A DNA stretch of 64,000 bases from Larix kaempferi (lineage: Eukaryota; Streptophyta; Pinopsida; Pinales; Pinaceae), in NCBI GenBank assembly GCA_027924585.1, contig BSBM01001138.1:14868501-14932500 (forward strand). Reading direction: 5' to 3'. Within the stretch, counting starts at the first letter, position 1. Every line of letters starts with the position of its first letter. A program made the translations under genes and the position numbers. Below are positions 22,300-34,720 of this stretch, piece by piece. Below the pieces are notes generated by a model that saw nothing but the letters and a program-made list of their open reading frames with translations, searched no databases and was not told the origin of the DNA.

Positions 22300-22699
22300 G
22301 CCCCCCCCCCTTAAAAATCAATAGTCTCCATTGTGTTGAGACCCTTATCATATGGAAAACTATGTGTTAAGTTGAGCTCCTAGTGAGGCAATTTTTGAGG
22401 TGAAAATATTTCCTTTCTTTTACAGCATGAGAGGGTTGTAATTGTTGTTGATGGATACACTAGAATTTTTCTACAATTTTGGATACCTTATTATCCTTGG
22501 TTTGAATTGGTGTGGATGGATTCTTTTTGGAGGAGCACCTTGAATGTGTGGCCTTGCACCATAGAGGTACCCAGATGGGTGAGGAAATAATTCCTTTGCG
22601 TTCTTCTTATTTATGCTAAGTAGAGGGACCCTATGATTATGGAGGTCTCTGTGATTTGGTGTTCACGGTCATAGGAAATTGTGAAGAGGGGAAATTTTC

Positions 22700-23199
22700 T
22701 AGTGTGGGAGATTATCTTTCTACATTACTTGGTTGAGGTCAAACAGACTACAGTAGGTGCAATTGTCTCTAATATCCAATAGAGTTGTCCTCCAAAATTG
22801 AAAATGACACTACGCGGTCATGAGTCATACACAACATGACGCTTCCACATATATGGCTTCCCTAAAAGAACATCACCAACTTCAAGTGGGGCCACATCAT
22901 AGAGTACCTCGTCTTTGAAAGTATTGATGTTGTATGGTAGATGTCATTGATGACTACCATGAATACCTCATCCTTGTCTTATCCAACTGATGGTGTATGG
23001 TTGTGGGTGTGGTGTTGTCAGTATCTCCAATTTATTGATGAATTATATTGATATCAAGATCTTTTGGATGTTGTTTTCAACAATAGAATGTAGGGGGATT
23101 TCATTCACCCACATCTATGAGTGGAAGAGGTGTTAGTTAATCTACGACCCTTCTAGTTCCTCTAGTTGAATCTGTGTGGTAGCAATGGTGACACTTGAT
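22700..23199 (-). pseudogene. Protease remnant of the short Ty3/gypsy element
   Basis: Minus-strand translation near 23040-23130 gives HLFHS, MWVNEIPLHSIVENN and ILISI, the usual lead-in to a gypsy protease but with the catalytic Asp-Ser-Gly replaced. At about 22790-22930 it gives FKDEVLYDVAPLEVGDVLLGKPYMW and RHVVYDS, which correspond to the protease C-terminal half. Several stops interrupt it. No RT follows before the LTR. Confidence 0.65.
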
Positions 23200-24140
23200 T
23201 TTGCATCAATGATCTACTTCCCATTGTCTTTGATTGTGACATTGGGTTTTGAATTAGATTTAGAAACAGGATCTTATTCTGATGCTTTGATCTCTTCCAC
23301 CAATGACTTACTTTGAATTCCATTCATCAGTGTTATGTCAGGGGATTTTGTGGAACTCACACCACTTCCAGTGTCATTCGTTGTCTTTTAGTTTCCCTTA
23401 TTTGCTTTTGGTTGGTACTAGTTTTCCTGGGGTTGGTTGTCCTTACCTTGTCCTTTTGTCCTTTGTTGGTTGGGTTTCCCTTGTCTTGCTTCTATAGTGG
23501 ATTCACAGGTCCAAATTCTCACTTGTTCTTTTGTTGAAATTTCTGCTCAATTTTGACATCATATCGATAAGTGGTTACCTGTGAAGACATGTCTAGGAAT
23601 TCCATCTTTGTTAGGATGTACCGATGCAAGTCATTGTGATATTTCAAAACTAGGTGTTGCTCAGAGTCTTTCATACCCAACTTTTTGCGGAAGTTATGAA
23701 AGTTATTGGTGTACTTCGACACTATTTGGTCCTTCTCTTGGTGTAGTGTGGTCCATCTCGTATACTGGTCATCATAGTTTCCCTCAAAGTAATGTTTTTC
23801 TTTAATGACATCTATAAAAGAATCCCAAGTGGGATTGGCCTCAAACATTTTAGACTCCTTTATTAAGGTTTTCTCACAATAAGTTTCCCACCAATTTTTG
23901 ACATGGGGGAGACGGCTAAGGAGCACAAGGGTGATATTTTCCCTATCGGAAAAATTGTGGATAGAGAAATACCCTTCTAGCAAACTCAACCATTTATCTG
24001 GGTCATGAGCATCGGTTTGGACTTAAAATAAAGTAATATCAAATTTAAGTTGTACTGCTTGATGACTACTTGATGATACCTCTATTGTTTTTGGCATCCA
24101 TCGAAGGATCTTGGTGAAATTTTCTATCATCTCATCCTCT
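23200..24140 (-). pseudogene. gag: gag of the short Ty3/gypsy element
   Basis: Encodes a capsid-like domain: DPDKWLSLLEGYFSIHNFSD, VKNWWETYCEK, NPTWDSFIDVIKEKHYFEG, QEKDQIVSKYTNNFHNFRKK, the usual layout of plant Retrotrans_gag proteins. Downstream, after a TGA at 23519-23521 and further damage, a Lys/Gln-rich linker leads to a single zinc-finger-like motif (WCEFHKIP...HNTDEW, frame changed), a form typical of gymnosperm and moss gypsy gag as I remember it. The undamaged core ORF is 156 codons (23989-23519); the region upstream reads on through a stop near 24020. Confidence 0.8.
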
Positions 24141-24342
24141 ATCACACAAGGGCTTCCTCGAGCAACAACTTGATAGGAGCTCGTGCTCTGTCATCTCTTT
24201 TTTCCTCATCCATGGGAGGTGGTTTTAACTGACGAGAGTGGTTTTCCCCAAGCTCGACTAGTTCACGACCCAAATCTCGATATCCAGATCTTGTTGGGGA
24301 CATGCACTAAGAGACAACATATAGCAGATTGGTCTGATACCA

Positions 24343-25030
24343 CAATCCAGATTTATGTGAGAACAAAATGAAAGAGCTTATATAGAACCTTATACACAGA
24401 TATATTGCAAGGAACATAATGATACAGTAAACTTAGATTCTATTAAATGAATAAAATGGAATATACTGTAAAATAAAAGCAACTCGAATGGTTGTAGATA
24501 TATCTGTGAGAAGAGATGTAGTGGCTACGCTCATTCATGAAAAGTTGATTGCAAAAAGAGTCTGAAGGTCCTTTTTATCATAAACATGAGAGGAAAAACC
24601 CTAACATCAAAAAACCTAACCCTAAGAGAGGTTCCGTAAAAAGGTTTGTGGGTCATGAGGTGGTTAGTTGGGGTGTCAACTTATCAAGGGAATAACTTTT
24701 GCATATGATCTTTGCTTAGGGAATTTAGTAGCTTGTTGTAAATTTCTATCTGAGAAGTACACATTTTTCCCATTTAGTGTTTCCTATGGCTATGTATGGA
24801 CTATGAAATCTCCAAAAACATCGTTTAGGGCCTCAAAATGACCCCAAGATTTTTGGACACTAAAATCCATAAAAATTGCCAAATTGAAAAAATTGTCTTG
24901 AGATTGTGAAATATGTGAGTTGCCACCAATATCCATTTGGATTAGTCCTCTGACCCAAAAAACTGCCAAACTGGAAAGTTGATTTGAGCTAGTGGAATAA
25001 GTGGGTGGCCAACGATACCCATTTGGATCA
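24343..25030 (-). repeat. 5' LTR of the short Ty3/gypsy element
   Basis: Aligns with the left copy; ends CCATTTGGATCA at 25030 followed by the target repeat TTTGT. The inner end is mutated (CAATCCAG against TGATCTAG in the other copy) and touches the primer site at 24331-24342. Confidence 0.85.
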
Positions 25031-25047
25031 TTTGTTAATCATTCAAC

Positions 25048-26111
<1,064 letters not shown>

Positions 26112-26116
26112 CATAC

Positions 26117-26767
26117 TGTTGATGTATATGTAACTTTGGAATGTATTCCATATATGTATATTGTATATACTCCTATAGAGATGGTATTATTCCTCTATAC
26201 AGAAGTGTCATCATTTATATTGTAAATGTCGTAACTTATACTTGATGGGTTATTAGACCACCTTGTTGGGGTCGGCCCTGTATAAGTCATGTGGGTCAAA
26301 GGGTTATTAGACCACCCTATTGGGGGTCGGCCATGTGGGTCGAAGGGTTATTAGACCACCCTATTGGGGGTCGGCCCAGTCAGCATTATGTTATGTGGTT
26401 AAGTTCGAGCCTACATGATTTATGTAAAAGGCAAGTCAAGTCAAGTATAAATAGAGTGCGGGAGGCACTCTATTTACTCACTCACTTCTCACTCATGCAC
26501 TCAAGGAGGAGTGGCGCACTTATGGAGGAGGAGGATCTGCTGCTAGGTTATGTCTATCTCTCATGTTTGGGTTGTATCATTTCTCTATCTATCTCTGAGG
26601 AAGTTATTGGGGTTTTTCACCTTTATGGTTTTCCCCAAGTAAATCTTTGTGTCTCTTGTATGCTTGCATTATTGTATCCATGATTGATATGCTATAGATA
26701 TGTTGTACATGTTGTTCTCTCAGTTAAGATCCTATATCAGATTGAAGTAAATTCTCAAAATTTAACA
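26117..26767 (+). repeat. 5' LTR of copia element 1
   Basis: TGTTGATGTATATG ... AAATTTAACA. U3 carries three direct copies of a module starting GGGTTATTAGACCACC (about 26249, 26301 and 26346). A TATA-like TATAAATAG lies near 26449, followed by the U3/R boundary. Confidence 0.95.
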
Positions 26768-26780
26768 TGGTATCAGAGCT

Positions 26781-29700
26781 ATCCTGAAAGAAGGCATGAT
26801 ATGGCATGTATGACACTTGTTGCACTTACGATGCTAGGGCTTGATATAGCAAAAACCAGTCATCGTAGCACTTTCGCTATAAATCCGTTTTGGAGAAGTT
26901 TTTGGATCTGAAATCTTTACAGGTCGAATATTAAATCCCCATGTACCTTGTTTCCAAAGGAAAACCTCTAATTCGTTGTACTTTGTGATATATGTTCTGT
27001 ACAATATAGGGTTTCTGCCTCTTCCAGATCTGAGTCAAAATCAGGTGACCTTGGGAAAAAGGTCATAACTTGGGATAGGAAGATCCAAATGAAATTTCAT
27101 AAAAAGGGACAGGTATTAAACAGACTGTACTATCTCAGGAAAAAAATTCAGAGGTCGAAGTTGAACCAGTGACACGTGGCACGTCGTACAAGTTCACTCT
27201 CCTGTATTATCCCATAAACAGGTCACGTTGCGACACTTGGCATAACTCTCTCTCAAAGAGTCAAATTGAGATAAGACCTATCAGGATGGAAAGATAACAG
27301 GGCGAGCTATCTCAGGAAACATTTTCAGAGGCTGAAGTTGAAACAGTGACACGTGGCACTCCGTACAAGTTCACTCACCTGTATTATCCCATAAACAGGT
27401 CACGTTGAGACACTTCGCATAACTCTCTCTCAGAGAATCCAATTGAGGTCAGCACTGTCAAGATGGAAATATAATAGGTCAGGCTATCTCAGGAAACGTT
27501 TTTAGACCCTGTGGATTGAAAATTTCAAAGTTACACTAGAATCAATCAGGTACATATTTCTGTCAAAACAGAATTATTTTTGAGTACCTTCATTCATGGC
27601 TTTCGAAATTTAGGGCTTCGGAGAAAGTTGGAATTTTTGTAATCAGAGACCACGGCTGGATGCTACTCATCAAAATAGAAATTTAGAGACCAAGATCAGA
27701 ATTTTTGGTTGGTAAGAAGGTCGGGCTTGATCAAACCCTAGTTCGGGACTTTGATCAGAAAAGTGGAAAATTAGGGCTTCCGTAAAAATGGGAATTGTTG
27801 AAATCTGTGACCACGGCTAGAAGCTCCTTAGAAAAATAGAAGGTTAGAGCTTTGGATCAAACCTTTTGATTGGGCAGAAGAGTGGGCTTCATCAAACCCC
27901 AGTTCAGGGTCTCGTCTAGTGAATCTGGAAGTTTCAAAGGCAAAATTGAGGATTGAAACTTTGCAGTTTTCAAATTCTGAATATACCAGCTTGATCAGCT
28001 CATCAAGGCGCATATTTCTATCCTTTCGGAAATTTGAAATTCAAAGTTTGAATTTTTGGGGTTTCCCTGACAACCCCATATCCGACTCCAGGTCCAGTTC
28101 TTTCAAATCAAGTGGATTGGGTTAATCCTACAAGAAGATGGATTGATCATCTGCATAAGTGAAGAAGTTCTTGTTTCAGAGGGAGATGAGGCTAAGCCCT
28201 TACATAAGAATATTACAAGCGATCTCGACAGGTATGACTATCGAAGTATGTTTCGATATTTGTTCATGATTAAGTTTATGGTATGTTTGTCTTCATATTA
28301 TTATGGTTAGTAGAATCTTGATTTTAAGATTTGTCGTATCACCTTAACAAATTTATGAATGCATGATAGAAGATATTCATTGATTAGGGTGTTGACACTT
28401 ATGATTGTACTAATGCATTATGGTGTTGTATGAGGTTTATGTTGTCTACTAACATGAAAGGTACACCAAGAAAGACAAATCATGTTCTGGTTCAAGAACA
28501 TATGATCATGATGACATGAGGACAAAGATTCATCCATTGTCATGGATCTCATAGAAGATCCATTTACGAAGTATGTATAACTTGGTTTTATAATGGTTAA
28601 CCTATGAGATATACAGGTTACTAGCACAAGTCATTGAAGAAGAACAAGAAGACATCATGTGAGTATGTTAGACATAACTAGCTAGCATGCTAATCCAGGT
28701 ATGTTTTTCCTATATCAAGATAGAATCCTACCTTGTGTTAGGATCTTATACTGTTGTGTTGTTGATAATGATTATTCATGAAGTCATAGGTTTGAATAGT
28801 CATGGTTGTATGCATATTATGTTTCTTGCCATAATTGATGATATGACTAACCAGAAGAATCATGAAGGTATAGGTTTGAGTAATCACGGGTTTTATGCAT
28901 ATTATATCTCTTATCTTGATTGATGATTTAGCTAACCAAAAGAGTCCTATGATTAAATAAGAATATGTATGAATAAAAGAAGACTTCCTTGAAACCTTGA
29001 ATACTAATGTTTATTATCTGTGTTTGAATTGATCCTCACTATACATGCTTGAGATTATTGTGTTTTGATAAATTATACTGATGAATTATGTATGAGACCT
29101 AGAGGATAACACAATGATGATACTAACAAGCATGCATAGCGATCAAGAATGTATATGATTTCAAGAACAGGTAATCCAGGAAGCAAAGATCAAGAGGGAT
29201 CACACTCCAGTTGTTCCTGCAAGAAAGCAAAGGAGCACACTTCAGTAGTTTCTGCAAGGATGCAGATATTCAGAGGGAGTTGAGCACTTCTCACAATCCA
29301 CATAAGAATGGAGTTGCAGAAAAGAAGCAAAGACTGAGAGGGAGTCAACCCAACAAACGAACAAAGATAAGTATTTGAATTATCATTACTTGCATATTTT
29401 ATTGTTTAAATAATACTGTTCAATAATGTATATAATGATGTTCCTAGAATTAGGTTGTGTATTATGCATAATTAGAATAGTTGCATTGATGAACAGTGTA
29501 CTACTAATATGCATGGGTAAGTGGCCTATGGCACTGTACAACATTCCATTGCTACTTATCTAGAATGAAACCTCTTTGCTGACATGTTGGGATTTGTGCA
29601 CACTCTTAACAATGTTCTGGTAGAGATTGGAAGGCATCTAGAAAGTTACGGGATATGGATAAATGTTGTATTGAAGCATTGGCTAAGTTAATTGCATGAT

Positions 29701-29810
29701 TGTATGACATATTTCTTTATGTGTAAGAATTTGTTCTGAAAACTATGAGATGTTTTCTAATCATGCAATTTAACTTGTTGTGTAGGAAAGATCGTATGCC
29801 ATCTCCTACA
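26781..29810 (+). other. Long non-coding leader of copia element 1
   Basis: No gag, protease or integrase motif on either strand over 3 kb. Two direct blocks with GTGACACGTGGCAC and CCCATAAACAGGTCACGTTG lie near 27170-27230 and 27345-27410. A second pair of near-repeats with CCACGGCT and TTTGATCAAACC-type text lies at 27640-27910. The leader is collinear with the leader of element 2 on the minus strand (47300-50019), so it is a feature of the family. Confidence 0.7.
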
Positions 29811-30571
29811 AAAGAAGACCTACAACATTTGTTCAGCAACAAAATTATCTATTGAAGATATTGAAGTTCCCAGGATATGGGAAGAATTCCATGATCTGTC
29901 GATCATGAAGAATGATGTTTGGGATGTAGTCCCAAGACCTAAAGGGAAGTTTGTTATGACTTCCATATGGATCTATCAAGATCAAGCATGCTGCAGACAG
30001 CAACATAGAAAAAATATAAAAGTGATGAAATAGAAGATACACCAGATGGATTTCAAGATAGCTTTCTTGAATGGTGTAGTTGAAGAAGAAGTGTATGTGG
30101 ATGATGCACGCTGGCAGTGTTGCAGATAGGAAGAGCACATTTGGGTGTTGCTTCAGTATGGGATCAGGTGTGATCTCATGGTTTAGCAGGAATCAGTCCT
30201 GCGTGGCACTGAGTACAGCTGAGGCAAAGTATGTTGCATCCTATTCAGCTAGTTGTGAGACAGTATGGCTACGGAATCTACTGTCTAAGTTATTTGATCT
30301 CCCGTTGGATGCTACTGGTATCTTCTATAATAACCAGAGTTGTGTGAAGCTGTCCGAGAACCCAGTGTTTCATGACAGGATGAAACACATAGAGATCAAA
30401 TATCACTATATCAAGGATATGGTGCAGAGAGGATCTGTGAAGCTCCTGTATGTTGCGACGGACGAACAGATTGCAGATGTGCTGACGAAGCCACTAGCCA
30501 GGGTGAAGTTTGAGTACTTCAGAGAGAGGCTTGGTGTTCTTCAGATCGAGTACACTTCGAGGAAGAAGTGA
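29811..30571 (+). pseudogene. RT start fused to RNase H by deletion, copia element 1
   Basis: RT-like pieces appear first: DVWDVVPRPKGK-type text near 29920-29950, and AFLNGVVEEEVYV at 30061-30099. Directly after comes the RNase H part (GSVADRKSTFGCCFSMGSG, SWFSRNQSCVALSTAEAKYVA, NQSCVKLSENPVFHDRMKHIEIKYHYI, TDEQIADVLTKPLARVKFEYFR), open for 163 codons and closed at 30569-30571. The RT body, about 0.7 kb in element 2, is missing and the two parts are in different frames, so no functional RT is made. Confidence 0.9.
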
Positions 30572-30670
30572 TGGACACATTTGCTGAAGCCATTCCAAGC
30601 ATGTTGGAAGGAGGATCCTTCACATGGCTGTGGATGTAAGCACTGCATGATGAGCATCAGTATCATGTTC

Positions 30671-31090
30671 TGGTTTCTGCTGGATATGATCAGTTGGATC
30701 ATTTTTATGTATGTATGTACGCATCATGGTGGATGTTGGATATGATCAGTTGGATCATTTATATGTATGTACGCATCATGTTGGATGCTGGATATGATCA
30801 GTTGGATCATTTATATGTATGTATGCATCATGTTGGATGCTGGATATGATCGGTTGGATCATGTGTATGTATTTTTGTATATGCATCATGTTGGATGCTT
30901 GGACCATGTATCTGTATATGTATCAGGTGGATACATTGTATGATCAGGTGGATCATGTATGGTGATATGTATCATGTATTTGTATTTGTATCAGGTGGAT
31001 ACATTGTATGATCAGGTGGATCATGTATGATGATATGTATCAGGTAGATACTTGGTATGCATCAGGTAGATGCATTATATGATCAGGATG
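30671..31090. repeat. Two tandem-repeat families 3' of RNase H, copia element 1
   Basis: The first family has four copies of GATATGATCAGTTGGATC (52-56 bp apart, ~30680-30900). The second, ~60-bp family contains ATCAGGTGGATACATTG (~30930-31085). Confidence 0.85.
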
Positions 31091-31250
31091 ATCATGGATG
31101 ACGAGCTTCAGGATGTTGCTCCAAATGACATGCAGCAGGATGTTGCAGTGATGATGATCAGGATGATCATGGATGACGAGCTTCAGGATGTTGCTCCAGA
31201 TGACATGCAGCAGGATGTTGCAGTGATGATGATCAGGATGATCATGTGTA
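31079..31250. repeat. 75-bp tandem repeat, copia element 1
   Basis: GATCAGGATGATCATGG at 31081 and 31156 begins a 75-bp unit (about 2.3 copies). Because 75 is a multiple of three it opens a 63-codon frame of repeated 25-residue blocks; this is probably incidental. Confidence 0.85.
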
Positions 31251-31316
31251 CATCAGGATGATGTATGGTGAGTATCAGGTTGATACTCTATGGCCATGGA
31301 TCAGATTATGCAGATG

Positions 31317-31830
31317 AGCATGTAATTCGGTGCCCTGGGAGATTGGTAGATAGTCTTTCGATTTTTTGCCTATGGCATGTAATTCGGTTCCCTGGAATAT
31401 CTGGCAAATGCTCTTTCGAGGTTTTTCTCTGGAAGGACATATAATTCGGTGCCTTGGGAGATCTGCAAATAGTATTTTGAGGTTTTGCCTATGGCATGTA
31501 ATTCGGTGCCCTAGGATATCTGGCAGATGCTCTTTCGAGGTTTTGTCCAATGGCATATAATTCGGTTCCCTGGGAGATCCGATAGGTTGGGCTGTGTGCT
31601 CGTAATCAGTCCTGGGATGCTCTTGCGAGGTTTTTCCATGACCACATGTAATTCGTTGCCCTGGGAGATCCTATAGGTAGAGCTGTGTGCTCGTAACAGC
31701 CTGGGATGCTCTTGCGAGGTTTTGTGGTGAGGTCACATGTAATTCGTTGCCCTGGGAGATCCTATAGGTAGAGCTATGTGCTCGTAATAGCTTGGGATGC
31801 TCTTTTGAGGTTTTGTGACGCATGTAATAA
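31317..31830. repeat. ~59-bp and ~90-bp tandem repeat, copia element 1
   Basis: Seven copies of a block based on AATTCGGTGCCCTGGGAGAT, starting at about 31324, 31384, 31443, 31499, 31558, 31650 and 31740, each followed by a GCTCTTTCGAGGTTTT-like stretch. Confidence 0.85.
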
Positions 31831-32042
31831 GTCTTGAAGATTCCACAGTATGGCCAGTGATGATAAAGATCTGCAGGTGGTGGGCCTACATCCAGTATGA
31901 AAAAGGACTGGCTCTGTAGAACTTCCTATGACGAGTAGATCCAGAGATTGATTGAGATAGCAATAGCAGTGACGATGATCCAGAGAAGAAGACTTGTGCT
32001 AGAAGACCTGTGCTAAGAAATACCTTCCTAGTTAAGAGGGAG

Positions 32043-32693
32043 TGTTCATGTATATGTAACTTTGGAATGTATTTCATATATGTATATTGTATGTACTCCT
32101 ATAGAGATAGTATTATTCCTCTATACGGAAGTGTCATCATTTATATTGTAAATGTCGTAACTTATACTTGATGGGTTATTAGACCACCTTGTTGGGGTCG
32201 GCCCTGTATAAGTCATGTGGGTCAAAGGGTTATTAGACCACCCTATTGGGGGTCATCCATGTGGGTTGAAGGGTTATTAGACCACCCTATTGGGGGTCGT
32301 CCCAATCAGCATTATGTTATGTGGTTAAGTTCGAGCCTACATTATTTATGTAAAAGGCAAGTCAAGTCAAGTATAAATAGAGTGCGGGAGGCACTCTATT
32401 TACTCAATCACTTCTCACTCATTCACTCAAGGAGGAGTGGCTCACTTATGGAGGAGGAGGATCTGCTGCTAGGTTATGTCTATCTCTCATGTTTGGGTTG
32501 TATCATTGCTCTATCTATCTCTGAGGAAGTTATTGGGGTTTTTCACCTTTATGGTTTTCCCCAAGTAAATCTTTGTGTCTCTTGTGTGCTTGCATTATTG
32601 TCTCCATGATTGATATGCTATAGATATATTGTACATGTTGTTCTCTCAGTTAAGATCCTAGATCAGATTGAAGTAAATTCTGAAAATTTAACA
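32043..32693 (+). repeat. 3' LTR of copia element 1
   Basis: Same length as the 5' LTR and collinear with it; about 20 single-base differences and no indel seen. Followed by the target repeat CATAC. Confidence 0.95.
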
Positions 32694-32698
32694 CATAC

Positions 32699-33597
32699 CC
32701 TTTTTATTGCCAAGGTTTCCTTGGATGTAGGAGAGTGAGTGGGATATTAGTTGGATGAAACTGAAATACCTCATGCATTTCAGTAGGAGAGGGGTTGGCC
32801 CTTCCTTGTAACTAGTATAGTATCCCACAAATACCTCTTGCATTTCAGTACGAGAGGGGTTGACCCTTCCTCGTCACTAGCGTAGTATTTTTTGTTTCAA
32901 GAAAATATAAAATACTCACTAATTGACACTTAAGAGACCAACAACGTGGGGACCCTAACTAAGGATTCCATGGTTTTGAAACTTAGTGTTCTAGAAAAAA
33001 TGAAATGCATGAAATGAAAGGACCAAGACATCCACGTGGCGAGATCACCGCTTTCTTTCACAATATTTTCTCCTAGTCTAAATTGCAAAAAATGAAATTA
33101 AACTAAATACATATAATAATACACCCTGTAGTAGGCTACGAGCACACACACACACACACAATTCTTTTGTGAATGGGGAAGAACCCTGCTTGGTTTTTAT
33201 TTTTTGTTTGGTGGGGTAGATCCATGCTTTTTTGTTTCACTAGTACAAAATGAGAGATAAGTGACTAGGCAACTTAAAAAGTTAGTCACCACTATTTTTC
33301 CAAGGGACAAATGACTAAATTGAGAAATTTTAAATAAGCCAACAAAAAACGACTAAGATAAACGACTAATTTAGTTACGGGAATATAAATATGACTAGCT
33401 AGTCACGGGAAAATTGTAATTAGGTACTAGCTACTAGGATAATATATATCATTTTTTAGTTTTACTTTTACCATAAAAATATGAAACCACCTCTCAAGTT
33501 GTTGTGCCATTTCCTCTCTCTTCATCATGAAAATATTCTTCTTAATTAGGTATTCATATTTAATATGTATTTTATTTCCCAACACTTTCTTAAGCTA
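32699..33597. other. No gene recognised; CA microsatellite and MITE end inside
   Basis: Contains an alternating AC run at 33141-33160 and, from 33238, a CACTA-type transposon end. A duplicated block with AGTAYGAGAGGGGTTGRCCC lies at about 32780-32870. Confidence 0.6.
33238..33420 (+). mobile_element. CACTA-type MITE remnant, one end
   Basis: Begins with CACTAGTACAAAATGAG, the same terminus found inverted at 54347-54363, followed by several GACTAA/GACTAG steps. No matching right end was found, so it is truncated or decayed. Confidence 0.5.
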
Positions 33598-34720
33598 GAG
33601 CCCACTCACATGCTACTTCCCTCCTCAATGCATTTGAAGACGAGGAGTACAACCATGTTGGTTACACACTTGTATTTCCTTTCTCTTCATCACAACAACA
33701 ACATTCATCTTGTCCTCCTGGCCAAAACATAGTATTGGGCATGGTGAGGGATGCATTACAAACGATAAATCTTGAAGGGCATTCTGGAACTCATCCAAGA
33801 TTGGGAGTTGTTGACCACATATGTTACCACCCCTTGGGGGATGCTTCTCTGCATCAAGTAGCCTCTCTGAATCGATCTCTAGCAGCTGACATTGGTCTCA
33901 CTCTTAAAGGTCTGTATCACAAGTTCTTTTTTCCTTGCAAAATCATTGTTAATTACAATTAAGAATTTTACTCTTCTCTGTAGATTAACTGCAATGTGTT
34001 TAGCCTGTATCCCGCTAGTTGTATTCATCAACCAACATAAATTTACCTGGATGATAGCATAAACAACCCATATATTATCTCATTCAATATATCATATTAG
34101 CATAAACAACCAATCTGTAATCTCGTTGAATTTCTTATATCACCACCAATCACATAACTGATAGGAGGCCTTGACATGCTACAATACCAACCTTTCTGTA
34201 GGGAGCAGCACACCATGAAAACAAAAAATTAGATTCCATTAGAACAGCATTGGGTTATTTCAATCCCAACCATGAGGGGCAATGGGTAGGGTTAGCTTCT
34301 GGTCCCGTGAGTTTATCACCGGACTATGGCCCATCTCAAGTTCTTTCTGGTATTGGGGTTGTGATTGTCGGTGCATTCCCTTTTGTGGTCAATTATAATG
34401 TGCCCATACTTTCCAATAATCTAGTCACAGGACGTCGAATTGCAAAGAAACTCAGTGCAAGAGGTGGAGGTTTACCTTATGTGCAGGCTATGGCTCTGTT
34501 ACATGGGGTTAAGGGATGGAGATTGCTTGTAACTTGTTGGATGCCAAAAATGTTGGTCCAGATAAAGTGCAGGAGGAAGTGGCATCATTAGCATAAAAAT
34601 AAGGTTTAATAGTGGAACAGGGCTATCTAAATGATTACTCAGAGGATCTGATTTTAGAGGTTGCCTTGCAGAGATTGAAATTTACCGAGAAAGACAATTT
34701 GGAAAATGGCTTTGGTGGAA
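33598..34720 (+). pseudogene. Formiminotransferase-like (FTCD N-domain) pseudogene with intron
   Basis: Exon 1 (33598-33909) reads SLLNAFEDEEYNHVGYTLV, a variable linker, then NLEGHSGTHPRLGVVDHICY, HPLGDASLHQVASL and LAADIGLTLK. A GT donor at 33910 and an AG acceptor at 34231-34232 delimit a ~320-bp intron. Exon 2 reads ALGYFNPNHEGQW, SPDYGPSQ, VVNYNVPILSNNL, RRIAKKLSARGGGLPYVQAM, then a frameshift near 34517, then IACNLLDAKNVGPDKVQEEV followed by stops. This matches the plant formimidoyltransferase-like proteins related to folate-dependent histidine catabolism enzymes. The retained intron argues for a duplicated gene, not retroposition. The start is lost; upstream lie a MITE end and LTR sequence. 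Confidence 0.85.

Larger units (their letters stand above)
21613..25030 (-). mobile_element. Short Ty3/gypsy element with gag and protease only (TR-GAG-like)
   Basis: Two similar ~687-bp LTRs (21613-22299 and 24343-25030) bound a ~2.0-kb interior. The 5-bp direct repeat TTTGT lies on both sides (21608-21612 and 25031-25035). On the minus strand a primer site TGGTATCAGACC (24331-24342; one mismatch to the initiator-Met site TGGTATCAGAGC) abuts the right LTR, and a run of ten G (22301-22310) forms the polypurine tract beside the left LTR. The interior codes for gag and a protease remnant; RT, RNase H and integrase are absent. The intact TSD and bounds argue that it inserted in this short form. 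Confidence 0.85.
26117..32693 (+). mobile_element. Ty1/copia element 1, internally deleted, TSD CATAC
   Basis: Two 651-bp LTRs (26117-26767 and 32043-32693) differ at about 20 positions by manual count (~3%). The target repeat CATAC lies at 26112-26116 and 32694-32698. The primer site TGGTATCAGAGCT (26768-26780) matches initiator Met exactly, and the polypurine tract AAGAGGGAG (32034-32042) precedes the right LTR. The interior has a ~3.0-kb non-coding leader, a short RT start, the RNase H end and a block of tandem repeats. Gag, protease and integrase are missing, as in the related element at 44161-50667. Confidence 0.95.

Noticed and set aside
31070-31261. 63-codon ORF with 25-residue repeats
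   Set aside because: Created by a 75-bp tandem repeat; no start context or homology, only about two units.
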